Assembly (NCBI RefSeq): GCF_020387415.1
Contig: NZ_JAGWCB010000020.1
Location: forward strand, 186,001-250,000
Source of the DNA: Ideonella benzenivorans
GTDB lineage: Bacteria; Pseudomonadota; Gammaproteobacteria; Burkholderiales; Burkholderiaceae_C
Length of the DNA: 64,000 bases
Direction of reading: 5' to 3'
Shown here: positions 29,061-39,531 of the stretch, in pieces
Layout of the letters: the number at the start of each line of letters is the position of its first letter
Numbering within the stretch: the first letter of the stretch is position 1
The notes under the pieces: generated by a model
Told to the model about the DNA's origin: nothing
What the model saw: the letters and a program-made list of their open reading frames with translations, nothing else
Databases searched by the model: none
Made by a program: the position numbers and the translations under genes

Positions 29061-29516
29061 GTGATCGCAGTGATTCAGCGGGTGCAAGAGGCCCGGGTGG
29101 CGGTGGACGGCCGGGTCACGGGCGCCATCGGGCCGGGCCTGCTGGTGCTGGTCTGCGCCGAGCCGCAGGACACCGAGGCCCAGGCCGACCGGCTGCTGGA
29201 CAAGCTGCTCAAGCTGCGCATCTTCAGCGACGACGCCGGCAAGATGAACCGCAGCGTGCAGGACCTGGATGGCGCGGGCACGCCCGGGGGGCTGTTGCTG
29301 GTGTCCCAGTTCACGCTGGCGGCCGACACCCGCAGCGGCAACCGGCCCAGCTTCACCGGTGCGGCGCCGGCCGCGCTGGGGCAGGCGCTGTACGACCACC
29401 TGGTCGCCCAGGCCCGCCAGCGCCACCCTCAGGTGGCCACCGGCGAGTTCGCCGCCCACATGCAGGTGCACCTGGTCAACGACGGCCCGGTCACCATCCC
29501 GATGACGGTGCACTGA
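29061..29516 (+). CDS. dtd: D-aminoacyl-tRNA deacylase
   Basis: DTD removes D-amino acids (and glycine from tRNA-Ala) from mischarged tRNAs. Being in line with tyrS makes sense, since D-tyrosine is its classic substrate. The 151-residue protein has both active-site motifs, SQFTLAAD (family SQxxL) and [11 protein letters not shown] (family NxP with the Gly-cisPro pair displaced as usual). The N-terminal [17 protein letters not shown] is typical. Length is standard. Confidence 0.96.
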   Translation: MIAVIQRVQEARVAVDGRVTGAIGPGLLVLVCAEPQDTEAQADRLLDKLLKLRIFSDDAGKMNRSVQDLDGAGTPGGLLLVSQFTLAADTRSGNRPSFTGAAPAALGQALYDHLVAQARQRHPQVATGEFAAHMQVHLVNDGPVTIPMTVH

Positions 29517-29543
29517 CACTGACCGGGACCGAGACGCGCGTGC

Positions 29544-29858
29544 TCAGTCGTCCTCGCGGGCGGCGGCCAGGCGCTGCTTGACCTCGGCCAGCAGGTCGCG
29601 CAGCTGGGCACTGTCGCGCAGGCTGCGGGGCTGCCATTCCGGCGTGCGGGCCAGGCGCCGGGCCAGTGACAGCGTCAGCATCGTGCCATCGGCCGACACG
29701 GCCAGATCCCGCAGCAGGGCCTGCCCCTGCCGTTCGAAGCGGCCCTCCCGTTCGGTCAGCCCGGTCGCGCGCAGTTCGCGCCGCAGGCGCTGCAAGGCCT
29801 CTGCCGGCTGGAAGGCGGGGGGCTTGAAGAAATCGGGATTGAGCTCGAAGTCATCCAT
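29544..29858 (-). CDS. Small conserved-looking protein of unknown function
   Basis: This 104-residue protein is not one I recognise. It starts with an acidic, aromatic segment (MDDFELNPDFFKPPAF) and continues as a charged, helix-rich body with many arginines and leucines. There is no signal peptide, membrane segment or metal motif. It lies 15 bases downstream of acvB on the same strand and may be the last gene of the mprF-acvB operon. Codon use is like its neighbours, which supports a real gene. It could equally be an independent housekeeping protein. Confidence 0.6.
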   Translation of the reverse strand: MDDFELNPDFFKPPAFQPAEALQRLRRELRATGLTEREGRFERQGQALLRDLAVSADGTMLTLSLARRLARTPEWQPRSLRDSAQLRDLLAEVKQRLAAAREDD

Positions 29859-29873
29859 GGCGGGATCATGCCC

Positions 29874-31298
29874 TCAGTGGCCGGCTGCTTCCAGGATCTT
29901 GCGGGCCAGGCCCTCATAGTCGCCACCGAAGTGGTGGCCGCCGGTCAGCGGCAGCACGCGGGCATGGTCGGGCGCCAGTGCCGGGCACAGCGAGTCCTTC
30001 TCGTCCTGGCCATAGACGCACAGGGTGTGGCTGGCCGCGAGCTTCATGGCCTCCGGGGCGATGGGCTTGTCGCCGCTGGGCCCGATCCAGTTGGCGACGT
30101 GGAACTCGAACGAGGCCTTCTGCCCCGGCCCCAGCAAGGCGGCCAGCTGCACCCGGGCGCGGGTGGCGGCCGGCAGGCGGTTGAGCGCGAAAGGCAGCAC
30201 GTCGGCACCCTGCGAATAGCCGATCACGATCACCTGGCTGCGGCCCCAGCGGGCGGCGTAGTAGCGGATCACCCGGTCCAGGTCGGCCGCCAGGCCGGCC
30301 GGGGTGCGTTCGCTCCAGAAGTAGCGCAGCGAATCCATCCCCGCCACCGGCACGCCCTGCGCCACCAGGGCCTTGGCGATGCCCTTGTCGATGCTGGCCC
30401 AGCCGCCGTCGCCCGACAGCAGCACCGCGAACGGCGCGGCACCGTGGCCGCCGGCGGGCTGGCCCAGACCATCGTCGGGCGTGGGCAGTTCGATCAGCGG
30501 CAGGTCCGACAGCTGGGTCGGGGGCGGGCCCAGCGGCACCTGCTTGACGGCCAGCGTGGCCCAGGCCGCGTCCAGCCCGGCGGGCAAGGCCCCGGCGGCG
30601 CTGCCCGGGCTGGCCAGCCAGCGGGCCTGCGGCACGCGCTGGACGAAGGCCTGGGCCTGGCCTGCCGTGCAGGCCTCGCCCGAGCCCAGGGCCAGCCAGT
30701 GGGTGGGCAGGGCGACCGGCGCAGGCTGCAGATCGACCCCGCTGTCGGCGCTGCGCCATTTCAGCGTGGGGCCGGCGCACAGCGGGGGGGCTTGGGTCAG
30801 ATGCGGGCAGAAGCCCACCGACAGACCGCCGGCAAAGGTGCCCGCCGGCGCCTGGGCCAGGGCGGCGTAGGTCAGCGCGGCGGCGGGGCCGTTGCCGACC
30901 AGCGTGGGCAGCAGGTAGGCCGGCAGATGGTCCTGGGCCTGGATGTGGCGGGCCAGGTTTTCGAAGGCACCGCCCGGGTAGGTGCACTTGCCGTCCTGGG
31001 CCGCCAGCCGCTGGTAGAACGGCGGCAGCGGCACGCTGGCCACCATGGCGCCCTTGTTCACCAGGCGGTCGGCCAGCGCCCGCTCGCTGGGCGAGGGGCC
31101 CTCGGCCTCGTTTTGCAGCAGCAGCACGAACTGCTGGGGCGCGCCGGCCGGGCGTTGCACCAGCACATCGGTGAACAGGCCGTGCGAGATCTTCTGCGCG
31201 GCGGGTTCGGCCGCCAGGGCCGAGGAGCCGGCCAGGGCCAGGGCGGCCAAGCCGCTGGCCAGGTGCCAGGTGGCGTGGGAGGCGGTGCGTCGTGTCAT
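29874..31298 (-). CDS. acvB: AcvB/VirJ family serine hydrolase, likely lysyl-phosphatidylglycerol hydrolase
   Basis: The 474-residue exported protein has a signal peptide (residues 1-30) and two VirJ-like alpha/beta-hydrolase halves. The C-terminal half is intact, with LSGDGGWASIDKG, SLRYFWSERTP, nucleophile IGYSQGAD, an acid residue in YGQDEKDS and a histidine in TGGHHFGG. The N-terminal half has VGNGPAAA where the nucleophile elbow should be and looks inactive. AcvB of Agrobacterium hydrolyses lysyl-phosphatidylglycerol in the periplasm. The ATG overlaps the stop of mprF by three bases, supporting the same role here. The virulence link of VirJ in Agrobacterium is not implied. Confidence 0.88.
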   Translation of the reverse strand: MTRRTASHATWHLASGLAALALAGSSALAAEPAAQKISHGLFTDVLVQRPAGAPQQFVLLLQNEAEGPSPSERALADRLVNKGAMVASVPLPPFYQRLAAQDGKCTYPGGAFENLARHIQAQDHLPAYLLPTLVGNGPAAALTYAALAQAPAGTFAGGLSVGFCPHLTQAPPLCAGPTLKWRSADSGVDLQPAPVALPTHWLALGSGEACTAGQAQAFVQRVPQARWLASPGSAAGALPAGLDAAWATLAVKQVPLGPPPTQLSDLPLIELPTPDDGLGQPAGGHGAAPFAVLLSGDGGWASIDKGIAKALVAQGVPVAGMDSLRYFWSERTPAGLAADLDRVIRYYAARWGRSQVIVIGYSQGADVLPFALNRLPAATRARVQLAALLGPGQKASFEFHVANWIGPSGDKPIAPEAMKLAASHTLCVYGQDEKDSLCPALAPDHARVLPLTGGHHFGGDYEGLARKILEAAGH

Positions 31299-33922
31299 CG
31301 GGATTCAGGGTCGTCAGGGTGGCCGCCGCCAATCAGCGCGGCGATGTCGGCCAGCACGAACACCGGGGCCAATCCGCCCGGGGTGGCCAGGTAACGGGCC
31401 TCCCACTGGGGTTCGAACTTGTCCTTGAAGCTGTGCAGGCCGCGAAAGCGGTAGAAGCGGTCGCCGTACTTGTACAGCAGGCGGCCCAGGCGTTGCCAGC
31501 GCGGCGCCTGGCGCCGTTCGGCCATGCCGGCCAGCGGGGACATGCCCAGGCCGAAGCGCTGGTAGCCCTCGGCCTGCAGGTGCAGCATGATGCGCGCGAA
31601 CAGAAAGTCCATCGTGCCGGCCGGCGCCTCGGGGCGGTGGCGCATCAGGTCGATGCTGGCCTCCTCTTTGCAGGCGGTGACCTGCAGGTTGGCGAAGGCC
31701 ACCAGCCGCCCGTGCTGGCGCACCAGGGCCACGGGCAACTGGCCCAGGTAGGCCGGGTCGAAGCGCCCGACCGAGAAGCCCTTTTCCCGGCCCTGCTGCT
31801 GTTGCAGCCAGGCGTCGGAGATGGCCTGCAGTTCGGGCAGCAGCGGTGCCACCGCCTCGGCGGGGACCACCTCGAAGCTCAGCCCCTCGCGCTCGCCCCG
31901 GTTCACGCCAGCCCGCAGGTTGGCCCGCTTGCCGCCCTTGAGGCTGAATTCCGGCAAAGGCACCTGCGCATATTCGCCCAGCTTGATGGCCTGCAGACCG
32001 CAGTCCAGGTAGAGCGGCAGTTCGCCCGGGCGCACCTGGTAGAAGGCCGCGCGGCCGCCGTTGGCGGTCGCCAGCTCGATGAACTGCCAGACCAGGTCGG
32101 GCCACTCGCGGCGTTCGCCAAAAGGGCCGAACAGGGACACCCAGGTGCGGCCCTGGCGGCCGTACATCAGGAAGCTGCGGCCCGAGGGCGAGAAGAGCAG
32201 GCGCTTGTCACCCATCAGCACGAAGCAGCCTTCGGCCCGCGGCCCGGCCTGGACCAGGTCCGCGGCGCGGGCCAGCGCCTCGGCCGTGGGCCGTGGCAGT
32301 TCGCCGGCCCGCGGCCGCAGCAGCTGCCACAGGCCCAGGGCCAGTGACAGCAGCGCAATCGCGGTCAGCGCCCGCAGCGAGCGCGGCGCCTGGGCGTCGA
32401 GCTCGAATTCCCACCACAGGTGGTTGCTGTAGGCCACCTGCTTGTAGGCGAAGAACAGCACCCAGACACAGGCCAGCAGCACGCCGGCCAGCCCCAGCAG
32501 CCACTCAGGCTCCAGGTGCTGGGCGAACAGGGAGGAGCGGCGGTCAAACTGGCGCCGCGAGACGACCAGCAACACCGCCAGCACGCTCAGCAGCGCGGCC
32601 TCGTTGAGGGCGATGCCCTTGGGCAGGGCCAGCACGGCGGCGACCAGCGACAGGCCCAGGGCCGCCCACCAGGCGGCGTCCAGCCGGTGCAGCAGGCCGC
32701 GCGCCACGATCAGCAGCCCCAGCCCGGCCACGCTGCCCAGGAAGTGGGAGGCCTCGATCAGTGGCAGCGGCACATTCAGTGCCACCAGCACTGCGCGCGC
32801 ATCGCGGGTGAAGGGGGTGACGCCGGAGACCATCAGCCACAGCCCCGCGACCAGGGTCAGCGCGGCCAGCAGGCGCGGGCTCTGGCGCACGGCCGCCCGG
32901 CCCATTGGGGCCACGGTGCCGGCGCGCAGTTCGTAGCCCACCAGCAGCCCGCTGGCCAGCACCAGGGGCAGCACGTAGTACAGGCCGCGGTAGAGCAGCA
33001 GGGCACCCAGCAGCTTGGCGGTGGGCAGGTCGGGGCCGGCGGCCAGCAGCATCACCGCCTCGAACACGCCCAGGCCGCCCGGCACATGGCTGATCAGCGC
33101 GGCGGCGATGGCCACCGCATACAGCGCCAGAAAGCTGAACAGCGGCAGGGCGCTTTCCGGCAGCAGGAACCACAGCGCCAGACCGGAGGCCGTCAGCTCG
33201 ACCGCAGAGATCGCCAGTTGGCGCAGCGCCAGCCCGAACGGGGGCAGGCGCAGCCCCAGCCGCCAGCGCCGGCCGGGGCCCCAGTGCCAGACGATGGTGC
33301 GCTGCCGGTGACACAGCCAGAGAAAGCCTGCCAGCGTCCCCAGCATGGCCAGCGAGCCAGCCTGCAGCAGCGGGGCGGGCAGCCGCAGCAGCGGGGCCAC
33401 GGCTTCCGCGCCCCACCACAGCCCCAGGGCGCCGAAGGCCAGCATGCCCAGCACGAAGGCGGCCGTGTTGAAGCCGATCACCCGGGCGATCTGACCCGGC
33501 TCCAGCCCCGCGTGGGTGTAGAGCCGCATGCGCACCGCACCGCCCGACAGCGGGCCCAGACCGATGGTGTTGGACAGCGCATAGGCCACGAACGAGGTCA
33601 GGCCCACGGTGCCGCGGGCCACCTGCGCGCCGGCATAGCGCAGGGCCGAACTGTCGTACTGGGTCAGTGCCAAGTAGCTGGCCACAGTGGCCAGCAGCGA
33701 CCACAGCAGGTTCTGGCCCGGGGTGGTCCGCACCGCCGCCATCACCTGGCCATAGCGCACCTCCTGCAGCAGGTGGTGCAGTGCCTCGCCCACCAACGCG
33801 GCCAGCAGCAGCCCCAGCCCGGCCAGCAGCCAGGGGCGCCAGCGGCTCCAGCCATGGGCCCAGCGAGCGGTTCGGGAAGCGGCAGCGGGGGCGGGGGGGG
33901 CGGAAGAGGGCTGGGCAAGCAC
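31295..33922 (-). CDS. mprF: MprF: lysyl-phosphatidylglycerol synthase and flippase
   Basis: MprF moves lysine from Lys-tRNA to phosphatidylglycerol and flips the product, reducing envelope negative charge and giving resistance to cationic peptides. The 875-residue product starts at GTG 33922; upstream in-frame sequence to 34645 is not MprF-like. The N-terminal half has many membrane segments, including the flippase core LSNTIGLGPLSGGAVRMRLY. The cytosolic C-terminal GNAT-like synthase domain spans about residues 560-860, with SFLMYGRQGRTWVSLFGPFG and MRHRPEAPAGTMDFLF. It is translationally coupled to acvB. No Shine-Dalgarno sequence supports the GTG, so the exact start is uncertain. Confidence 0.92.
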   Translation of the reverse strand: MLAQPSSAPPAPAAASRTARWAHGWSRWRPWLLAGLGLLLAALVGEALHHLLQEVRYGQVMAAVRTTPGQNLLWSLLATVASYLALTQYDSSALRYAGAQVARGTVGLTSFVAYALSNTIGLGPLSGGAVRMRLYTHAGLEPGQIARVIGFNTAAFVLGMLAFGALGLWWGAEAVAPLLRLPAPLLQAGSLAMLGTLAGFLWLCHRQRTIVWHWGPGRRWRLGLRLPPFGLALRQLAISAVELTASGLALWFLLPESALPLFSFLALYAVAIAAALISHVPGGLGVFEAVMLLAAGPDLPTAKLLGALLLYRGLYYVLPLVLASGLLVGYELRAGTVAPMGRAAVRQSPRLLAALTLVAGLWLMVSGVTPFTRDARAVLVALNVPLPLIEASHFLGSVAGLGLLIVARGLLHRLDAAWWAALGLSLVAAVLALPKGIALNEAALLSVLAVLLVVSRRQFDRRSSLFAQHLEPEWLLGLAGVLLACVWVLFFAYKQVAYSNHLWWEFELDAQAPRSLRALTAIALLSLALGLWQLLRPRAGELPRPTAEALARAADLVQAGPRAEGCFVLMGDKRLLFSPSGRSFLMYGRQGRTWVSLFGPFGERREWPDLVWQFIELATANGGRAAFYQVRPGELPLYLDCGLQAIKLGEYAQVPLPEFSLKGGKRANLRAGVNRGEREGLSFEVVPAEAVAPLLPELQAISDAWLQQQQGREKGFSVGRFDPAYLGQLPVALVRQHGRLVAFANLQVTACKEEASIDLMRHRPEAPAGTMDFLFARIMLHLQAEGYQRFGLGMSPLAGMAERRQAPRWQRLGRLLYKYGDRFYRFRGLHSFKDKFEPQWEARYLATPGGLAPVFVLADIAALIGGGHPDDPESR

Positions 33923-34064
33923 GGTCGGGTGCCGAAACGAAGAAGGCTGCAGCGGGTTGTACCCGAAACGCGCGCGACGTGTGTCCGGTGGACGGGTTGC
34001 CAGCCCCTGGCGGGCAGGCGCACGATGCGCGACAGTGACAACTGATCCGAGATGGGAGACCTGG

Positions 34065-34748
34065 ATGCAACGACGGGACTGTGGCCGCTGGTTGGGGGGA
34101 TGGATGTTGGGGGCCGGCCTGGGCTGGCCGCTGGCACGGGCCGCGGGGCTCAGCGAGGCGGACGCTTCGCTGGGGGTGAAGACGGCGCTGGAGCGGGGCG
34201 CGTCGAGTGCGGTGGCGCTGCTGGGGCGGCCCGACGGCTTTCTGGGCAACCCCCAGGTGCGCATTCCGCTGCCCAGCGGGTTGAAGGAGGCCGCGCAGCT
34301 GCTGAAGTTCACCGGCCAGCAGAAGCGGGTCGACGAACTGGTGACCGCGATGAACCGGGCCGCCGAGGCGGCGGTGCCCGAGGCCAAGACGCTGCTGGTG
34401 CAGGCGGTCAAGACCATGTCGGTCGAGGATGCGGTGGGCATCGTGAAGGGCGGCGACACCTCGGTGACCGACTTCTTCGCCCGCAGAACCCGCGCGCCGC
34501 TGACCGACCGCTTCCTGCCCATCGTCACCCAGGCCACCGAGAAGGTGGACCTGGCGGCCAAGTACAACGCGGTGGCCGGCAAGGCCAGTGGTCTGGGCCT
34601 GGTGGCGCAGGAGGATGCCAACGTCCAGCAGTACGTCACCCGCAAGGCGCTGGATGGCCTCTATCTGATGATCGGCCAGGAAGAGAAGAAGATCCGCCGC
34701 GACCCGGTGGGCACCGGCAGCGCGATCCTCAAAAAGGTATTTGGCTGA
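34065..34748 (+). CDS. DUF4197 domain protein, exported
   Basis: ATG at 34065 follows GGGAGA at a normal distance, and the 227-residue product has a signal peptide ending near LARA at residue 24. The mature part matches DUF4197, an alpha-helical family of Gram-negative envelope proteins. Typical segments are GLKEAAQLLKFTGQ, AVPEAKTLLVQAVKTMSVEDAVGIVKGGDTSVTDFFARRT and a C-terminal LDGLYLMIGQEEKKIR. Function is not known for the family. It is divergent from mprF and ends at a very strong hairpin facing the alcohol dehydrogenase gene. Confidence 0.85.
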   Translation: MQRRDCGRWLGGWMLGAGLGWPLARAAGLSEADASLGVKTALERGASSAVALLGRPDGFLGNPQVRIPLPSGLKEAAQLLKFTGQQKRVDELVTAMNRAAEAAVPEAKTLLVQAVKTMSVEDAVGIVKGGDTSVTDFFARRTRAPLTDRFLPIVTQATEKVDLAAKYNAVAGKASGLGLVAQEDANVQQYVTRKALDGLYLMIGQEEKKIRRDPVGTGSAILKKVFG

Positions 34749-34750
34749 AG

Positions 34751-34782
34751 GGTGCGGCGCGGGCTGCCACCCGCGCCGCACC
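34751..34782. terminator. Thirteen-base-pair hairpin between convergent genes
   Basis: GGTGCGGCGCGGG at 34751-34763 pairs perfectly with CCCGCGCCGCACC at 34770-34782 around a six-base loop. It lies between the stops of the DUF4197 gene and the alcohol dehydrogenase gene. There is no T-run, so it may be a bidirectional stem-only terminator or a 3'-end protecting hairpin. Confidence 0.65.
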
Positions 34783-34791
34783 TGGGGCCGT

Positions 34792-35943
34792 TCAGAGCGC
34801 GGCGCGGAAGATCGCGCAGACTTCCTCGAAGGTCGGTTGCACCGGGTTGGTCAGGCCGCAGGCGTCCTTCATGGCGTTGGTGGCCAGGGTGGGGATGTCG
34901 GCCTCCTTGGCGCCCAGGCTGCCCACACCGGCCGGAATGCCCACGTCGGCGCTGAGCTGGCGGATGGCGGCCAGGCAGGCGTCCGCGGCCTGCGCGTCGC
35001 TCAGGCCCGCGGTGTCCGCCCCCATCGCGCGGGCCACGTCGCCCAGGCGGGCGGCCGCCACGCGGGCGTTGAAGGCCTGCACATGCGGCAGCAGGATGGC
35101 GTTGCAGACGCCGTGCGGCAGGTCGTAGAAGCCCCCCAGCTGGTGGGCCATCGCGTGCACATAGCCCAGCGAGGCGTTGTTGAAGGCCATGCCGGCCAGG
35201 AACTGGGCATAGGCCATGGCCTCGCGGGCCGCCACGTCCTGGCCCTGGGCCACGGCGGTGCGCAGGTGCTGGCTGATCAGCGTGACCGCCTTGAGCGCGC
35301 AGGCGTCGGTGATCGGGTTGGCCGCGGTGGAGACATAGGCCTCGACCGCATGCGTGAGCGCGTCCATGCCGGTGGCGGCGGTCAGCGAGGCCGGCATGCC
35401 CAGCATCAGCTCCGGGTCGTTGACCGACAGCACCGGGGTGGTGTGCTTGTCGACGATGGCCATCTTCACGTGGCGGGTCTCGTCGGTGATGATGCAGAAG
35501 CGCGTCATCTCGCTGGCGGTGCCGGCGGTGGTGTTGATGGCCACCAGCGGCAGCTGCGGCTTGGCGGACTTGTCCAGGCCCTCATAGTCGGTGATGTGGC
35601 CGCCGTTGGCGGCGACCAGCGCGATGGCCTTGGCGCAGTCGTGCGGCGAGCCGCCCCCCAGCGAGATCACAAAGTCGCAGGCGTGGGTCTTCAGCAGGGC
35701 CAGACCGGCTTCCACGTTGGCCACGTTGGGGTTGGGCTTGACGCCGTCGAACACCACCGAGGTGACGCCGTGCTGGCCCAGCAGCTCGGTCACCTTGGCC
35801 ACCAGGCCGGTGCGCACCAGCGGCGCGTCGGTGACGACCAGGGCCTGACGCCAGCCCTTGGACTGGATGTCGAGGGCGGCGTCCTTCAGGCAGCCGGTGC
35901 CCATCAGGTTGACGCTGGGGATGAAGAAGATCGTGGTGCTCAT
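34792..35943 (-). CDS. Iron-containing alcohol dehydrogenase (group III)
   Basis: The start at 35943 (MSTTIFFIP) has an AGGAAG element. The 383-residue protein has the group III layout: an N-terminal NAD-binding region with [15 protein letters not shown], and a helical metal domain. Ligands sit in [12 protein letters not shown] (Asp and His) and [19 protein letters not shown] (two His). It resembles lactaldehyde reductase/YiaY-type enzymes, which interconvert primary alcohols or diols and aldehydes with NAD. The substrate cannot be assigned, and no pathway partners are adjacent. Confidence 0.92.
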   Translation of the reverse strand: MSTTIFFIPSVNLMGTGCLKDAALDIQSKGWRQALVVTDAPLVRTGLVAKVTELLGQHGVTSVVFDGVKPNPNVANVEAGLALLKTHACDFVISLGGGSPHDCAKAIALVAANGGHITDYEGLDKSAKPQLPLVAINTTAGTASEMTRFCIITDETRHVKMAIVDKHTTPVLSVNDPELMLGMPASLTAATGMDALTHAVEAYVSTAANPITDACALKAVTLISQHLRTAVAQGQDVAAREAMAYAQFLAGMAFNNASLGYVHAMAHQLGGFYDLPHGVCNAILLPHVQAFNARVAAARLGDVARAMGADTAGLSDAQAADACLAAIRQLSADVGIPAGVGSLGAKEADIPTLATNAMKDACGLTNPVQPTFEEVCAIFRAAL

Positions 35944-36089
35944 GGCAGCTTCCTGGCGACAGAGGGTTGCGTGGCAAAGACCGGTGGCCACCTCATGGGC
36001 GAACACCGGTCGGCTGCGGCGCAGTCTGAGCGCAGGACGCGGGTGGGGATTTGAGCCCCATCAAGAGAACCGGGGCGCGTCGGGCGGCT

Positions 36090-37571
<1,482 letters not shown>

Positions 37572-37661
37572 GCGGGTCGTGACAGGTCGGAACAGGACCG
37601 CCCAGCGACCGGGTGGGCCGCGGGCGAAACCGCGTATTGTCGCCAGCCGCGCGGGCCGGGC

Positions 37662-38561
37662 TCAGCGCGCGTTCATCGTGCCGGCGTCGACATGGCCGGA
37701 GGGCACATGGGAGGCGGCGTTTTCGACATGCCGGGTCTGGTCGTCGAAGAAGAAATCGGGCTCAAACTCGGCCAGGAAGGGCCCCTTGTCCCAGCCGCCC
37801 AGGAACATGGCCTCGTCCACCGGCACCTGCCAGGCCATCAGCGTGCGGATGGCGCGCTCGTGGGCCGGCGCGCCGCGGGCGGTGACCAGCGCGGTGCGCA
37901 GGCCCATGCCGGTCTCGGGCGTGCTCTGGCGCAGCCGGGTCAGCGCATCCAGCAGGGGCTTGAAGGGGCCGGGCGGCAGGGGGCGGGCCGCCTGCTCGGT
38001 CTCGTGCTGCTGGAAGGCGGCCAGGCCATCGCGCTGGAAGATCTGCTCGGCCTCGTCGGAGAACAGCACCGCGTCGCCGTCGAAGGCGATGCGCAATTCG
38101 TCGGGGTGGGCGTCGGACGCCCGGCTGGCATGTGGCAGCACCCGCGCGGCCGGCACGCCCGCGGCCAGGGCCGAGCGCGCATCGGTGTCGTTGGCCGACA
38201 GGAAGAGATGGGCCTGCAGCGGCCGCAGGTAGCGCCAGGGGCTTTCACCCCGCGTGAAGACGCCGCGCTCCAGCGTCAGCCCGTGCGACTGGGCCGAGCG
38301 GAACACCCGCATGCCCGAGACCGGGTCGTTGCGCGAGAGGATGACCACCGCCACCCGCGGCTGGTCGCGGTTGAAGGCCAGCAGCTTCTGGACCAGCGAG
38401 AAGGCCACGCCCGGCGCGGCGGGCTGGTCCAGGCGCTGCATCTGCAGGGCCATGTAGGCCTGGTCGTCGCCGGTCTCGAACAGCCGGTTCTCCTCCTCGA
38501 AATCGAACAAGGCCCGCGAGGAGATCGCGACCATCAGGCGGTCGGTGGGGGTGGCGGCCAT
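37662..38561 (-). CDS. 5'-nucleotidase, cytosolic type (cN-I-like)
   Basis: The 299-residue protein matches the 5'-nucleotidase family PF06189, related to eukaryotic cytosolic 5'-nucleotidase I. It has a HAD-type fold with VVILSRNDPVSGMRVF, LFLSANDTDARSALAAG, IAFDGDAVLFSDEAEQIF with the acidic motif, and ALVTARGAPAHERAIRTLM. The end segment EAMFLGGWDKGPFLAEFEPDFFFDDQ is characteristic. It should dephosphorylate nucleoside monophosphates such as AMP. It lies 18 bases upstream of the start of no gene in its operon; the SPFH gene follows on the same strand upstream at 38580. Confidence 0.88.
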   Translation of the reverse strand: MAATPTDRLMVAISSRALFDFEEENRLFETGDDQAYMALQMQRLDQPAAPGVAFSLVQKLLAFNRDQPRVAVVILSRNDPVSGMRVFRSAQSHGLTLERGVFTRGESPWRYLRPLQAHLFLSANDTDARSALAAGVPAARVLPHASRASDAHPDELRIAFDGDAVLFSDEAEQIFQRDGLAAFQQHETEQAARPLPPGPFKPLLDALTRLRQSTPETGMGLRTALVTARGAPAHERAIRTLMAWQVPVDEAMFLGGWDKGPFLAEFEPDFFFDDQTRHVENAASHVPSGHVDAGTMNAR

Positions 38562-38579
38562 GGTGGGGTGGCCCGGCGC

Positions 38580-39500
38580 TCAGCGCGGGCCGGGGGTGGC
38601 GCCGCCCTTCATCAGCGCCATCGCGGTGCCGATCAGCCCGGCCACCTCGCCCATGTGCCCGGGCACGATCATGGTGTTGTTCTTCTGGGCCAGCTGGGCG
38701 TAGGCCTCCACCGCCTTCTCGGCCACCTTGAGCTGCACCGCCTGCTCGCCGCCCGGGGCCTGGATGGCCTGGGCCACCTGGCGGATGGCCAGCGCGGTGG
38801 CTTCGGCCACGGCCACGATGGCGGCGGCCTGGCCCTGGGCGTTGTTGATCTCGGCCTGGCGCTGGCCCTCGGAGCGGGCGATGAAGGCCTCGCGCTCGCC
38901 GGTGGCGATGTTGATCTGCTCCTGCTTGCGGCCTTCGGAGGCGGCGATCAGCGCCCGCTTCTCACGCTCGGCGGTGATCTGGGCCTGCATGGAGCGCAGG
39001 ATCTCGGCCGGCGGGGTCAGGTCCTTGATTTCGTAGCGCAGCACCTTGACGCCCCAGTTGGCGGCGGCTTCGTCCAGGGCGCTGACGACCGCACCGTTGA
39101 TCTGGTCGCGCTCCTCGAAGGTCTTGTCCAGCTCCATCTTGCCGATCACCGAGCGCAGCAGCGTCTGCGCCAGCTGCGTGATGGCGAACACGTAGTTGCT
39201 CGAGCCGTAGCTGGCCCGCATCGGGTCGGTCACCTGGAAGTAGATGATGCCGTCGACCTGCAGCTGGGTGTTGTCCTTGGTGATGCAGACCTGGCTGGGC
39301 ACGTCCAGCGGAACCTCCTTGAGCGAATGCTTGTAGGCCACCCGCTCGATGAAGGGGGTGACGAAGGCCAGGCCGGGCGTCAGCGTGCGGTCGTACTTGC
39401 CCAGGCGTTCGACCACCCAGGCGTTCTGCTGCGGCACGATCTTGACGGCCTGACTGACGAAGATGGCCGCAATGACCAGCAGCACGAGGGCGATTTCCAT
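38580..39500 (-). CDS. SPFH/Band 7 membrane protein (QmcA/paraslipin-like)
   Basis: The start at 39500 (MEIALVLLVIAAIFV) begins with the membrane anchor. The 306-residue protein continues with the SPFH domain, with VPQQNAWVVERLGKYDRTLTPGLAFVTPF and the long stretch to about residue 180. A coiled coil follows, rich in Glu, Ala and Arg around residues 185-230. QmcA-like proteins form large oligomers in the inner membrane that act as scaffolds for FtsH and other partners. It lies 31 bases downstream of an NfeD-family gene on the same strand, the usual partner. Confidence 0.93.
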   Translation of the reverse strand: MEIALVLLVIAAIFVSQAVKIVPQQNAWVVERLGKYDRTLTPGLAFVTPFIERVAYKHSLKEVPLDVPSQVCITKDNTQLQVDGIIYFQVTDPMRASYGSSNYVFAITQLAQTLLRSVIGKMELDKTFEERDQINGAVVSALDEAAANWGVKVLRYEIKDLTPPAEILRSMQAQITAEREKRALIAASEGRKQEQINIATGEREAFIARSEGQRQAEINNAQGQAAAIVAVAEATALAIRQVAQAIQAPGGEQAVQLKVAEKAVEAYAQLAQKNNTMIVPGHMGEVAGLIGTAMALMKGGATPGPR

Positions 39501-39531
39501 GGGGCAGTCCTTCGGGTGAGGGGTTCGGGGA

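Noticed and set aside
32420-34045. A 541-codon plus-strand frame opposite mprF, very rich in Gln, Gly and Arg
   Set aside because: Shadow of the leucine- and alanine-rich membrane protein on the other strand.
31295-34645. A much longer MprF start at 34645
   Set aside because: The first 240 codons are antisense to the DUF4197 gene and unlike MprF; the conserved part begins after GTG 33922.
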